NCBI GenBank assembly: GCA_023101885.1
Contig: JALPQD010000138.1
Location: 1,232,542-1,296,541, forward strand
Length of the DNA: 64,000 nucleotides
Source of the DNA: Typhlomys cinereus
Lineage: Eukaryota; Chordata; Mammalia; Rodentia; Platacanthomyidae
Direction of reading: 5' to 3'
Position numbers and translations under genes: made by a program. Positions 11,592-23,857 of this stretch are shown here, piece after piece (the first letter of the stretch is position 1; each line of letters starts with the position of its first letter). The notes below the pieces were generated by a model. It was not told where the DNA came from, made no database searches, and worked only from the letters and a program-made list of their open reading frames with translations.

Positions 11592-12324
11592 AACAAAATT
11601 AGAACTCAGTTTACATTCCAGAAAAGCTTGTAGGCATCAATGTGCATGTCCTTGTGTTCCTTTGGCTTATTTTCCACCTTTTCCTTTGAGTCTCGAATGT
11701 TCTAGCATGGTAGGAATCAGGAGGAAGTGCAGCCAGAGGCAGGTTTGGAATCTTATCCCAGCTTGTGAGATTCGCCATGCCACAGTCTTCTAAGATCTCA
11801 ATTCTCTTAGCCAGGACGTGGCGCTATGGTGCAATCTGCCACCCTTTAAGAGAGTTCCAGAACCATGCAACACACCACGTGTGCCTTCTAAACACCGGAG
11901 GTGAGTGAGCACTTCATAGGGCCTCTTCTTCCTTTATGGCTTATGCATTATGTACTGCCCTCTGCACCCGCCCTGGGCATGATTTCCTTGTTAAGTAATT
12001 ATCTCCCTTCACCTGTGCTCCAACCCTGCCCTCTAACCTACTTTCTTCATCTTAGCGCTTCCTTCCCAGCCTCCTTAGCCTCCCATGCATGTCTAATTTC
12101 CAGTTATTATAAGCAGCTATTCCCAAGGACATAACTACGGCAAAGAGCTCTGTCTGACACTGGAACCTGGAGTGGCCTAGAAAAAGCTTGCATCCAATAA
12201 AACATCTGCAGCACACCATCCTGAAACCAGTCGTCCATCTGGGCTCAAGCTGACTCTGGCAGGGAGCAGCCAGAACAGGAGAGCAGAGGGCCTGAGGAGA
12301 GGCAGTGCGACAGGATGAAAATAT

Positions 12325-12405
12325 GTTGGCATCAGCAGATTTCTTCCTTCCAGCTGTTTGATCTGGGGCAAGAGACTTAACCTCACTGAGAAGCTGTTAG
12401 CTTAT
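12325..12405 (+). mobile_element. MIR core fragment
   Basis: Contains the conserved MIR core pattern, tgatctggggcaagagacttaacctc (from 12359), in diverged context. Confidence 0.6.
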
Positions 12406-12547
12406 AACTTAAAATAGATTTTAAGGGTGAGGGGGATTTTATATAGATTGAAGACAGCTGCCCACATGCTGCCTGCCCCATAATATACTCAACCACTTGA
12501 ATTTCTTCCTGGGTTCTTTTCCCTTGGCTATTATCACTTTCTGTTGT

Positions 12548-12893
12548 GTATATCCGTGCATGCTTGTTTGGGGGAGAGCGGGCATATGCACGTGTGCATG
12601 CAGACTCAGATGCACATGCTTGTGTAGGTATGTGGAGGTCAGAGGTTGACATCAGATGTCTCCCTCTATCATTCTCCACCTTTTTTTCTGGAGCCAGGTT
12701 CTCTTACTGAACCCGGGAGCTCATTGACTTCAGCTGCCCTGGCTGACCGGTCAGTCTAGGAATCCTCCTGCCTCTGCTTCCCCAGCACTGGGCTCACAGG
12801 CAGGAATCATACTCGGACTTTTTTCAAATGGATACTGGGGCTCCACACTTGCAATGCCAAGCACTTTACCCACTGGACCATCTCCCCAGCACC
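12548..12893 (-). mobile_element. B4 SINE
   Basis: Reversed full B4 order. It starts with a CA/TG-rich tail, then gtggaggtcagaggttgacatcag and the B1-like middle (cctcctgcctctgcttcccc, agcactgggctcacagg). It ends with the ID-like head caagcactttacccactgg and ccatctccccagc. Confidence 0.85.
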
Positions 12894-12899
12894 TCTTGT

Positions 12900-13943
12900 C
12901 ACTTTCTAATGTACTGCAGAGCTTACTCATTGACTCTTCCTGGCCATTGCCGGTCCTCTCTACTCATATGTGAACTAAAACTCAGGGGTCTTTACCATTC
13001 CTGCTAGTGATGTACTCAGGTGCCTGCACGATGCCTGCCTCACAGTGCACAGGAGATGCTGGCCAGCATGTGCTGAATGAATGCATGACTGAGAGCCACG
13101 GTGAAGCACAAACATCATTGTGGCTGTAAGTCCTACCTCCGCGTCATCCTGTCCTGGGTATAAGGTTCTATCCTCCCCACCCCTGTCCCCATTTTGGTTC
13201 AAAGCAATTTTCACTCTCCCCTTTCTTCTTTCATTCTAATGTAGGGGATGTGGGAGTTAGTCTTAGTGAATTGGAGCCGCGTGAGCCCGACTTTCATCAG
13301 ATGTTTTCCCAGCAGATGTGACTGCTGCATGGGGCATCTTGGCACTGTGTTCTATGTTAGGAGGAAAGGAAGGAACCCAGCAGCACCCCCCCACCCCCAG
13401 CCATACTCCCTTGGCCATTATGTCGCATGTGTTCACAATGGGTTCTAGCATTCACTCATTGCTCTTCACTACAAATGATGTCACAACCATGAAAACAGTG
13501 TGTTCTGTGTCTCTACATTTTCTTTTCCACACATCAGATCGCCCTGCTTCATTGTTCAGTGATGAAAGATCCTTTCCAGAAGATACATTGGTCTGATCCC
13601 ATTGATATGGGTCAGTGATACTCTAATAATCTGTGCAGGGCAAAAATCATCATGAGTGTTCAAGAAAATGCACAACCAGTGGTGTTTTCACTTGTCAGAA
13701 CCTGTGGGTTTATTAGCGAATGATGCACAGTCTCAAGTTGGATGATAGAGATCAGAGAGGGCAGGGCAAACTATTTTCTCATCACTACTTATTGAGACAA
13801 AAACAACTTGAAACACCATGATCTATAGATAGCTAGAAAACTTCAGTTATAGAATATACAAAAACCTCACCAACTTTGAAGATACTCTTTCAGTCAATGA
13901 AGTGTATACATTTCATTTCTTATAACACTGAGTTAAAGTTACT
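12900..13943. other. Non-repeat DNA
   Basis: No recognised repeat apart from a C-rich stretch near 13388. Open frames up to 92 codons overlap on both strands and show no family resemblance. Confidence 0.4.
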
Positions 13944-13959
13944 GAAAAACAAATTTCTT

Positions 13960-13963
13960 TTTA

Positions 13964-14004
<41 letters not shown>

Positions 14005-14242
14005 ATCAGAGGGTACTGTGTGACCCTGTAGAGGACCAGGGGTGACTTTGGGAATCATCCTGGATTGCTTCTACTTCCTTCTTGTTTCACTCTGGGATTT
14101 CCCAGGCTGTGCTCACCAGGGCCAGAAGTGCAGGCCACCACCATTTCCATCTGGCATTTTTTACATGGGACCTGGAATCTGAACTCAGGACCTTCTGCTT
14201 GCAAGACAGAGTCTTAACCCCTGAGCCATCTCTCCAGCCCCC
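13960..14242 (-). mobile_element. DIP-like SINE, full length
   Basis: Reversed T-rich tail and (TG)n (13968-14002), body, and tRNA-like head ending ccatctctccagccccc. An imperfect 16-base target-site duplication GAAAA(A/T)CAAATTTCTT lies at 13944-13959 and 14243-14258. The single mismatch suggests an insertion somewhat older than the perfectly flanked copies. Confidence 0.9.
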
Positions 14243-14259
14243 GAAAATCAAATTTCTTG

Positions 14260-15334
14260 GTCCTGTACTATAGTAAAGTGTTGGAGAGACGAATGCTTTG
14301 AACCGCTTTAGGGAAGAAAAATGCCACTTTAGTTCAGTTCACCCAAACAAGCGTTGTGAGCTTCCTTTGGGGAAACAGACTTTCCTAATGTTATGATAAT
14401 CTTTATTAGACTCTCCATCTTCCTCCTCCTCATAATACCTCTCCAGTTGCTTCCTTGTAAAACATTCTGTTCTTTTCCTCTGACAAAAAATTATCTTTCC
14501 TTTTCTGTATTCTTCCAACTGCTGATCAATGCTGCTCTAAAGCCAGCAAAGAAGAATCTAGATACACTGCTGTCTTGGGACGTGTGTGCTCGGTTTAGTC
14601 AATTTAAACCTGATTAATAGTTTATATGCGCTGATGTTTAAAAAAAGACTCCTGTAAATTTTTAAGCTTTCAAGAAAATAACTCAAAACCTTTTGAATTT
14701 AAGCCGAATATAGGTTTTAAAGAAATGCATAGATCAGGCAAAACATGGTTTTGCTAATTTGATATGTTCAATTAACACTGGTCCCACTCCAACTCTCTTT
14801 GCCAAAAGCAAAGTAATAGTAACAATATAATGTTTTCAAACACCTTCATCAAACTCGTGCAAAACAAGTCAATAAAGAGAAAATCTGTTGATGAAAAATG
14901 ATATTGTTAGGAGCTGCATAAAAGTAAATCTATTCATATACAGAAGTATTAACCATATATTTCAAAGCAGTAGAAAAAAATGAAAGTAACATAATATAGA
15001 TAGCTTTCTCCATGAATCTGTACCTTAAAAAAGCTTTTGGTCACTCATCAAATATGGGCATCAGCATTTAGACCCATAAAGTACAGCCTGGCAACTTGCA
15101 CACAAATTGGTATTTGTTGGTAGGAGTCCTTGGTTCAGTTACTGGATCATCTTTGTACCACATTACATAGTCACTGGGGTTGAACTGAGCATACCAACCT
15201 CACCATGTGGTTTCATCTTCTACCCAGAATGAAGCCTCTGGTGAAGGCTGCCTTCTCATGCTGTTGCCTCAAGATGAAAAGATGTGATTCAGTAGCTCTT
15301 GCTCTCCTAACATGCGCCTTTCAACTTTGGTTTT
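14260..15334. other. Non-repeat AT-rich DNA
   Basis: No repeat recognised. The minus strand at about 15070-15260 has an open frame of about 43 codons (stops at both ends, residues such as WYAQFNPSDYVMWYKDDP) that looks protein-like. It has no ATG-to-stop continuity and could not be matched to a family. Confidence 0.4.
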
Positions 15335-15436
15335 GGTCATTCCCACTCTACATCTTAGGTTGGCCTTAAACTTATAATCCTCCAGCCCCTAACTCCTGAG
15401 GGCTAGAATTGAAAGTATGCACAGCCACACCCAGCT
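15335..15436 (-). mobile_element. B1-related fragment
   Basis: Reversed, diverged B1 words: ttaggttggccttaaactt, cctgagggctagaattgaaagtatgc, cacacccagct. Confidence 0.6.
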
Positions 15437-15573
15437 CTAATTCCCATCTTTAATCCATTGCCTACCACTGACTAGAGGATATGTCATTCTGTCCAGATGT
15501 AACGGTTCTCCTGTGTTTGGAATAAACAGATAGACTTTCATTTTACTGAGCATTTTTTTAGGTTCTCCTTCTT

Positions 15574-16350
15574 TTTTTTTTATTAAAAATTTAATTATAC
15601 ATTTTAAAATTTTTTACCAGTTCCCTCCCTCCCCCCTCCTCCCCCTCCCCTTCCCCCAGTGCCTCCCCCCCAATTCCCAGAGAGTCCTTTATTGTATACG
15701 CCTAACTCTCCATTGGGTCCTCCTCTCCGATGACATATAAGGACCCAGTGGCATTTCCATAAGCCCTTTCTCTTGTTCCCCTTAAGCATAAGATCACTAC
15801 TATGGCTGTCAATCCCTTGCCTCCAGGGGTCTCGGTGCCCTTAACAGATGCTAGACTTTATGAGGGCAACAGTGCGCTGGACATTGCGCAGGGCATGCAA
15901 AGTCCCATTATGATTGCTTTGGCCCCAACTATTGTTGAGAATCTTGCAAATCGTTGCTCCTCCCATCCTTTTGCTCTTACAATCTTACCGCCCCCTCTTC
16001 CGCAAATGTCCCTGAGCTCCAGGATGGGGAGAGATTAGGCTGTCCTAGTTCTATGTGATTGATATAGTCTCTGAAGTTCTGGATTGTGGTTTGTTGATTT
16101 TCTTTTGCAGTTTTGCTGCTCCTGCAATGCCCTTCACTCCATTCTGCTGGGCACTGTATGTCACCCCCTGGCCAGAGACAAAAAGCTGTTAAACTGGAGT
16201 CTTGTTGTAATAGCACATTCAAGGGTAGATGTAATAAGAGTAGGAAACCTCCCTGAGGGAGGGGTCCATCACCCATTTGCAAAATGATTACTTTTTATCT
16301 GCTAGACTATATGCCCTCCCCTTCTGGTGAGATCAGGAAAGAACGTCTGT
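15574..16350 (-). mobile_element. 5'-truncated LINE (L1 3' end)
   Basis: On the minus strand the insert ends in an AT-rich segment with an AATAAA-like word and poly(A) (poly-T on plus at 15571-15580). Just before that is a G-rich polypurine tract (plus 15620-15658), the usual arrangement of a rodent L1 3' UTR. A perfect 12-base target-site duplication GTTCTCCTTCTT at 15562-15573 and 16351-16362 bounds a 777-base insert. No reverse-transcriptase coding remains; the visible part appears to be 3' UTR only. The L1 assignment rests on structure and a shared insertion mechanism, because the body does not match a named consensus from memory. Confidence 0.75.
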
Positions 16351-16389
16351 GTTCTCCTTCTTAAGTCGATTTCTGATAAAGAAACTTCA

Positions 16390-16425
16390 CATTTTATTTT
16401 TATGTTTTATTTATTTATTTATTTC

Positions 16426-16469
<44 letters not shown>

Positions 16470-16470
16470 T

Positions 16471-16504
<34 letters not shown>

Positions 16505-16741
16505 GAGAGAGAGAGAGCACTGTTGTCCCTGTAGAGGACCAAGGGTGTCTTCGTGAATCATCCTGGATTACTTCTACCTCCTCCTTGCTTTGCTCTGGGA
16601 TTTCCCAGTCTCTGCCCACCAGGGCCAGAAGTGCAGGCCACCTCAGTTTCTGCCTACCATTTTTATATGGGACCTGGCATCTGAACTCAGAACCTTCTGC
16701 TTGCGAGGCAGAGTCTTTACCCCTGAGCCATCTCTCCATCT
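16390..16741 (-). mobile_element. DIP-like SINE with compound TG/GA tail
   Basis: Reversed tail (TTTA)n, then a long (TG)n and (GA)n tract (16428-16517), body, and tRNA-like head ending ccatctctccatc. A 16-base target-site duplication TGATAAAG(A/C)AACTTCA lies at 16374-16389 and 16742-16757 with one mismatch. Confidence 0.9.
16428..16517. repeat. (TG)n(GA)n compound microsatellite
   Basis: About 15 TG units passing into about 30 GA units broken by single substitutions. It explains the low-complexity open frames on both strands. Confidence 0.95.
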
Positions 16742-16849
16742 TGATAAAGCAACTTCAGTGAAAGCAAACAAAGAAACAAGAATCTTTGGTGCACAGTATT
16801 CCTCCATAACCACTCGATTTGTTAAAATAATGGGGCCATGATGTGAAGG

Positions 16850-16899
16850 AATCTACCACTTGTGAGCATGGTTGAATCCGCCACTTGTGAGCATGGTCA
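16850..16899. repeat. Two-copy 25-base tandem repeat
   Basis: The 25-base unit GAATCTACCACTTGTGAGCA... is followed at once by a second copy with two or three substitutions. A local tandem duplication in otherwise unique DNA. Confidence 0.9.
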
Positions 16900-16901
16900 A
16901 G

Positions 16902-17785
16902 TTAAACTTTCTTTTCAAATGCTCTACAGAGCCATTCCTATGATACCCGAAAGGCAGAATGGCCTTTACCGTTCACTGCTGTAGGTTCAGAGGCTGCTCT
17001 GCGATTAGGGCAGCTGTGACAGGCTATGTCCTCTGACCTCTGTGACACTATACAGAGTCCTTAGATCAAGGAGTAAATCTGCTTTGTGTTACAAGGTCCA
17101 AAAGCAATGCATAGACATTTTAATGTGAACCTATTTTACGATGACAATATGATGGGCAATCATGAAACCAAGCTAAGAATCCCTGGCATCATAGGTTCAC
17201 CCTCTCTCCAAGTTATCAATTCAATAGATCCTGTGTGTGGGTAGGGAGTCTGATGCCCTTTCATCAGCTGGTTCCCTTCAGGAAAGACATTCTTAGATCA
17301 CAGTGTATAGACTGCCTCACAAAGGGATAGATGTAACAGGACTAAATTATAAACTGCTAAAAATCTATCACCACTTATGAATTAAAGGAGATAGAGAATT
17401 GTGGCTGTGAAAATCCACTTTGAACAAAAATGGGGGAAAAAAATCAGTCTAAGTTGCCATGTATTGAATTTTGGGCTCTTCTGCTTTTTCATGCTTCCAT
17501 TGTCAACCCTGGCATGAATGCTATAAATATACTGAGATAAGAGAAAGATTCAGAAGCAGGGGTGAGGCTCGTGCCTTATTCCCAGTTCCGGAAGCAAAAG
17601 GTTACATCAAGTCCTCCAGTCTCTGAACAATGATTCTCTCTGCCTGCCACACATCACCACCTTCCACACTGTAGTTGATCCAATTACAAGCAGGTCAGCT
17701 GGTGAAAGTGCTTGAGGTTACTGAAGCACGAATTTATTTAAGTCATAGAAAAATACATTCTAAGGTCCCAGTCAAAAATACGTCT
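16902..17785. other. Non-repeat DNA
   Basis: No recognised gene or repeat. Confidence 0.4.
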
Positions 17786-17790
17786 GAATG

Positions 17791-17970
17791 GCCGAAGAGA
17801 CAACTTAGTTGTACCTGAATTAGATTCCCCAGAACCCTCAGCCAGGAATAGTAATCCCAATGAATGTTGGGAGGTGGAGACACGGACTCCTGGGGTTCAC
17901 AGGCCAGCCTAAACTAATCTGTGAGCCTCAAGCTAATGAGAGGCTGCCTTAAGAAATTAATCAATAAAGA
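17791..17970 (+). mobile_element. B4-like SINE fragment, diverged
   Basis: Order fits B4: a degraded ID head (gccgaagagacaacttagtt), 'gattccccagaaccctc', then 'atgttgggaggtggagacac' and 'ggccagcctaaactaatctgtgagc'. The CA-rich tail is missing. Confidence 0.55.
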
Positions 17971-17974
17971 ATAG

Positions 17975-20094
17975 AACATGGGTTAGATGTTCTATTAGAT
18001 GGAAAGACACAGTTCTTCCCTGTTCTCCATATGCATGTGTATAGATGTATATACATATACATATCCCTCCTTCCCTCTCTCTTCTCCCTCTGGGCTTAGA
18101 CTTATTTCCAAGTTTGTCACATTTTAATTACTCACCCAATCTGCACTATTACAAAGATTTAAGTATAGTCATCTTGTAAAATGACTTCCCACTAAATGAC
18201 TTCCCACTAAAGGGAAGTTATTCAGGAACTCTGAGGTAAATACTTATTGTGCTTCTTAATTTGCATTAAGGTCTCAATTTATGTTCTGAAGACTGATAAT
18301 ACATCAAATTTTTTCAGGCTGAGTAATAAACACTCTGCCAGCAGCTGGACATTTGTCTGACTCTCCTAATCTGCTACTCTGTTCACACCTCTTCCCAACA
18401 TTCTAAATTAGAAATTGCCTCTTTCACCTTAAATTGATGCAAAGTATCAGCCTGAACCAAAATGTGTGGCTCACACTTTCCAATGTGAAAGAGATAAGTA
18501 AGAGACAAGGAATTGCCTTTGTAATGAATGAACTTTTCACACCCATCTTTCCCAGGATGCTAACAGGAATTCAAAGGCAGGACACATCCCCAAGCAACTG
18601 AACTGAGTTCATTTCCCAGAGAAATAGCTATTCAAACTTCAATGCTCCCACGCTTCTTCCCTTCCCAACATAAGTCAACTAATCAATGAAATGTGTATTT
18701 AAAAAAGACAGGACCAGTCACAAACTGAGTAAATGTTACCTGAAGATTGGCAGGAAGTCTGAGGTGCCTTTTGAAACATTTGTTAAAAAAATATTCACTG
18801 AAAGCATTTCCTACTTGGTCAGTTATGGAAGACCAAGATTCCATTCTTGAATCTGTTGGACTGCCCAACCAAGTGTCTGTGGAATCTGCTCCTTGTTTGT
18901 AGCTTCTCCTTGGCTCAGCCCTACATCACCTACACTACCAATGTGTGGGATCTTGTACTGACCAAGAGCATCAGTGCAATGTGAGGCAAGTTGCATAGAA
19001 TCTGGGGGTGAGAAACAAATTTGTCTAAGTTCATCTATTATCATGTATCAAGATGTATCATAACAACTATTACTGATATGCAATGCAGTTCATAAAATTT
19101 AGGTATAATGTGCTGAAATGAGAGAATACTTTGCCCAGCTTTTATCAAGTACACTACTAGAGAAGTTGACAAACTTAGATGAATGGTTACCTATCTTTAG
19201 ACTATATATCTGAGGTTGCTGAAGTAAATCTATTCTGGATCTTCTCAGAAACCTCCAAAGAATCCAGTGAATGAGTCTTTTTAAAACCAGAACAATGAAG
19301 TACTTTGTACGGTTGCAGGATGAAAAATAAAATAATGTAAAACAGAATAAAGAAGAAAGCACCATCCTGTCTCTTAAACTTGTCATAACTAAAAAGGAGA
19401 AACATCCAATAGGTACAAACATGAAGATGATGGTGACATTGGTGAATGCGGTGAGGCAAAGGCAAGTGATCTGGGGGCTGAAGAGGAGAAGCCCGCTTGC
19501 CGCTGGCAAAGGGAAGAGGTTAGACAAAGGTTTCACAACATTGGGAAAGGAGAAGCGAAAAGCTAGGGGAAATGTGAGACTAAATGTGAAGAATGGCATG
19601 TCTAGATCCATTACCTGAGGATGACCATGTTAGGTACTCTCACCACACACCAGTGATGGTGATGATCATTTCTCAGGGCTTGAAGCAGAAGGAGGGAAGC
19701 TAACATGGTAACTGTGTCTCATTTGATCATGTCTCAGAACAAGCATGATCTGCCCGGAACTTCTACCATTATGGGATTAGTGCTGGGAGAATAATAGGAC
19801 TTGCTCAGCAGACAATCACAGAACCGTCTTGGATTTCATGTTTGCAGACAGACCAACAGCTGGATCATCAAGATGAATCTTGGTCAATTTACACTTTGAT
19901 TACCTCTTACAGGTGGGAAAGCTACAATATCAAAGGAAGTTTGGAGTCACCCTGACACCCCTAAATCCCATTCAAGGTTTAAAGAGATTCTTGCTATAGC
20001 TGCAGCTTATGGCATGCCTGGAAGAATACCTACTCTGTCCAAAATACTGTATAGACACTGTCAAGGGTCTAAGATGACTCAGACGATACGGTTG
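17975..20094. other. Mostly non-repeat DNA with minus-strand open frames
   Basis: No repeat recognised. On the minus strand an open frame of 170 codons runs at 19099-19611 (hydrophobic, starts MDLDMPFFTFSL), followed by shorter frames at 18823-19044 and 18683-18868. A 15-base tandem duplication of AATGACTTCCCACTA lies at about 18179-18208. The frames could be chance, a decayed retrocopy or spliced exons. No family is recognised. Confidence 0.35.
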
Positions 20095-20265
20095 TCATCA
20101 AGAGCAGCACAATGTTCACTGAGCATCTATCATGTGTCCGCAATAGTTGTAGATGGTTTGTATGGATTGATTCACTTCATTCTCATGCAGACACTATCAG
20201 GGAACTAACACACTTATGATTCTTAAGTTATGGAAGAGTAAACTGGGTATAACGAAAGTCATATA
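20095..20265 (+). mobile_element. L2/MIR-type 3' end
   Basis: Fits the shared L2/MIR 3' module: 'cactgagcatctatcatgtg', then 'ttcacttcattctcatgcag', then 'gaagagtaaactgg', in the order of 'tgagcacctactatgtgccag ... cattttacagatgaggaaactg'. Diverged and old. Confidence 0.65.
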
Positions 20266-20693
20266 AGGGATACATGGTGAGCAGTTTGGCTCCCACGTTC
20301 ATGTTCTCAACCATACCAAACTGTTTTCAAGAACTCAAGGATAATTGTATCACAGAAATTATAGCCAAGGGGCACAGAGTAGGGACACAAGGGGCGTGGC
20401 TCTCTGCCACTGTGTTCACTCTCACAAGGTACTCACTCCACGAGATGCAAGTCAGCAGTGAGCACGTGGGCACTGAGGCTGAGTATCTCCTTCATTCTTG
20501 CACACTGCCAGCCTTATTTGATCTCCTTGGCGAGAAACGCATTGTGGGAATGAAATAGATTTGGTTTCCCAACCAAGGTCTTTGCAGAATGACCTCCTCA
20601 CACTTAAGAGAAATTTCTCCCAATTACTTTTCCTTTTCTCTGGGAAGATGTACTTCCTTGCCATGGGAAACAAAACTTCTTCACACTCTTTAT

Positions 20694-20694
20694 G

Positions 20695-20728
<34 letters not shown>

Positions 20729-20790
20729 TACATATATATATGTATATATAAAATATTATATTACATATATAATTAATTATATATATTAAA
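20694..20790. repeat. (TA)n(CA)n compound repeat
   Basis: TA run, short CACA run, then alternating TA-rich words to 20790. Self-complementary and likely unstable. Confidence 0.9.
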
Positions 20791-21534
20791 TGGCAAGTGT
20801 TTTGGTGAGTTCAAGGATATGCGAGTGATCTCCCCTGGTCTGGTGACTTTTCTGTATGGCAGTTAGAAATTACACCCCATCTCATGGACAAACCATCGAC
20901 CCTCTGTGCAGTCCTCCCTACTTAGAAAAGTCCTCAGATGATCAGCACCCACATTTTCTGGAAGCAGTCCACAAATGCACAACCCTGCCCACTTTAGATT
21001 TGCAAAATCTGCATTCTACCAAGATTCCTGCAGACCCACATAGCATTCAGTTTAAGTTTCAGCAGCATAAAGAAACTAGACCAAATCACGCCAAACACAC
21101 AGAAAAGCTCCCCCCCCCAGTGATTATAACTGCTTTAACCACACACCTCATCTGTGGATTGCATTCCCTGTAGCATCTGCATTATATTCAATCACAGAGA
21201 GGAGCAAATGATGGGCCCTTTCAATTCTGTAGCCCTAGTACACCATTCACTGCCCTCAACAAGGCAACATTTTGTTAACCTTCTTTCCTGCAAAGCATAT
21301 CACTTCCACTGTTTCCCCAGGTACAAACCAGGTGGAAGACAGTACAGATGTAAAACCCAAAGACCAGACCTGTGTGTTATACAGTTTAACACTGATGTGT
21401 CCTTGGATCTGATTCTCTGAAATAGAATTAATAAAACACAATCATAGGATACAGGATAAAGATGAAAGTAAATGATGAATATAAACTATATAGAAGTATA
21501 TGACATGTATATGTCATATGCACTGGGGAGGGGG

Positions 21535-21802
21535 GTTCTGGAGAGATGGCTCAGGGGTTAAGACTGTCTCGCAAGTAGAAGGTTCTGAGTTTGGATCCCA
21601 GGTCCCACATAAAAGTGCCAGTCAGAAATGGGGGCAGCCTGTATTTCTGGCCCTGGTGGATGGAGCCTGGGAAATCCCAGAGTGAAGAAAGGAGGAGGTA
21701 GAAGCAATCCAGGATGATTCCTGAAGATATCTTGGTCCTCCACAGGGATACTCAGTGCCCTCCAATACATCACACTCTCACACACACACACACACACACA
21801 AA

Positions 21803-21869
<67 letters not shown>

Positions 21870-21905
21870 ATAAATAAATAAATGAATAATTTTTTTTAAA
21901 AAAGA
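21535..21905 (+). mobile_element. DIP-like SINE with (CA)n(AACT)n tail
   Basis: Plus-strand copy with head ctggagagatggctcagggg, box B-like gtttggatcccagg, full body, (CA)n at 21779-21800, an (AACT)n array of about 17 units to 21868, then TAAA units and A-rich end. A possible target-site duplication TGCACTG(G/T)GG is seen near 21519-21528 and 21913-21923, but it is imperfect. Confidence 0.85.
21801..21868. repeat. (AACT)n microsatellite
   Basis: About 17 near-perfect tetranucleotide units inside the SINE tail. The other copies here have CA, TG or TAAA tails instead. Confidence 0.95.
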
Positions 21906-23695
21906 GATACACTGCACTGTGGGGCCAGCCACAACTTATTAAGATGAACAAGTACACAGCTCTGGCTTAATCATTTGTCCAAGGCTTCAGGAAAGAAAAG
22001 AAAAGAAAACCACCGTGTTTGAGATTATCCATCAATCTATACTCCTAGGTGATTACAGACAAAGATATCATTATCTCTTTGAAATAAACCCTCGTGCTAG
22101 TGAAGGTATCTGATATCACACTAATTGTGTTTGAAAAAACAAGAGGCAACGTTCCTCACAGGATGATAGATGCGCATAATTCGCCAGCACAAGAGGCACC
22201 TTGCTCATTTATGGAACAACAGGGGTGCAAAGGGTTTCTTTTGACAGAGTTGTTAAGCAAATAAGGCTGCTCATGGCTGCTGAATAAATGAGGCCCTTCT
22301 TAGGTGACCTTGCTGAGCTGGGTTTGAGTGACCGACATGATCCAGCATTGTCTGGTGTTCATTTGTAGATGTGTGAAGCACGCTGGTCTTGTCCAGACCC
22401 TTCGTGCCTTTGTTGCTCTTAGAAAAGGTTTCATTGAATTGCTTATGAAGACTGCTGTATATAAAACCACTCCTTTGAAAGATTTCTCTGGCTTGCCTCC
22501 AGCTCAATTAGCAGACTACTTCCAGCTGATGAAAAGTAACAGTCAATATCAGATTATAGTTAGCAACTATTCACAAGAGTAATCAAATTAGATTTTGGTA
22601 TCTATGGCGACACAACAAAAATTTCCACCAAGCCCAGTGGTTTGACAATAAGAGTACCTCTGCTTTTAGATTAAATTATTGCTCAAAACATTTTCTCCAA
22701 ATGCAATCTGCATCTCAGGAGATGCATACACAAGTCAATGGGCAGATCAAAAAATTTATAGCCACAGTTTTTCCAATTTAAATACTAAATAGCCTTAAGG
22801 GTCCATGGGAACAATCTGTATGGCTCTCGCCTGTCTTCTCGCCCAACAACTCTTCCCCAGTTATCTGTTATGACTGGCTATTACCAAGGTGAAGTATCAG
22901 CTTCTCTTTCAATTCAACTGCACTCACAGCTGAGCCTGGACCAAGTGGGAAAATCAGAGAGAAAAAAATAATAAAAAGAAAGGCCATGATAGCTTCTGAT
23001 GTGCTATAAGCAGAATAGGATATTAAGCATGCTCATTAAGAGACAACATTAGTATGGCAGCTTTCAATTTGTGGTAGCACCATGTAAAGAGAACGTGTGT
23101 ATTCTGCGGCATAACCTGAGATGTGAATGAAAACTTAACTCCACGCAGGCTGAGGGCAAAGTCTGGAGTTGAAACAAAAGAATCCTTTTACTGTTTTTCA
23201 AAAGTGTCTGGTCCCTTGGGACATTCGGCAGCCCTTCTGCGGACCTCCAGCTTGCACCAACACATAGTACCCCTTGGTCAATGCATTTTTGCCCACCATG
23301 TGGCAGAAATTACAGCAAGACTGTGTAGTCTTCTAGCAGCATGGCTAGGTGGGAGTTGACTTCTCTTCTTCCTGGAAACTGGAACTCAATGTAAGAGAAG
23401 GAAGATTAGGTAAATGTCTTAGACCCCCCCCCCCAGTGTGAGTTGCCCCTCAAGTGTCTTCCCCTGCTCTGGAGGCATTAGGGACAGCAAGGTCTGCTGG
23501 CACGGAGTTATCTAACTAGGAGACACAATGCTATTCTCCCCTCTTCTGTGGACATCTGTCTTTACGGAAGCCGGGTTCTTTCCTCTCTCCTCATTGGCTT
23601 CTGGCACAGAGATCCATTTTTTAACAGAACAGTGTACAAAAGTCATTTATAAAATGTAAAAATAAAAACATCTGAGATATTAATATATTGCAAGA
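21906..23695. other. Non-repeat DNA
   Basis: No repeat recognised. Open frames at 22328-22582 (plus, 84 codons) and 22271-22507 (minus, 78 codons) overlap around 22330-22510. Neither has recognised homology or clear splice sites. This could be conserved non-coding DNA. Confidence 0.4.
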
Positions 23696-23696
23696 C

Positions 23697-23751
23697 ACCT
23701 TTCTTTCTTTCTCTTTTTCTTTCTCTTTTTCTCTCTCTTTCTCTCTTTTTC

Positions 23752-23782
<31 letters not shown>

Positions 23783-23824
23783 CTCTCTCTCTTTTCTTTC
23801 TCTTTCTCTCTCTTTCTCTCTTTC

Positions 23825-23857
<33 letters not shown>

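Noticed and set aside
15070..15260. Protein-like minus-strand segment resembling a decayed retrocopy
   Set aside because: Only about 43 open codons between stops and no family recognised; could not be separated from chance.
15604..15789. Gly-rich open frame repeated at 62482-62802
   Set aside because: It is the translated polypurine tract of the L1 3' end, not a protein.
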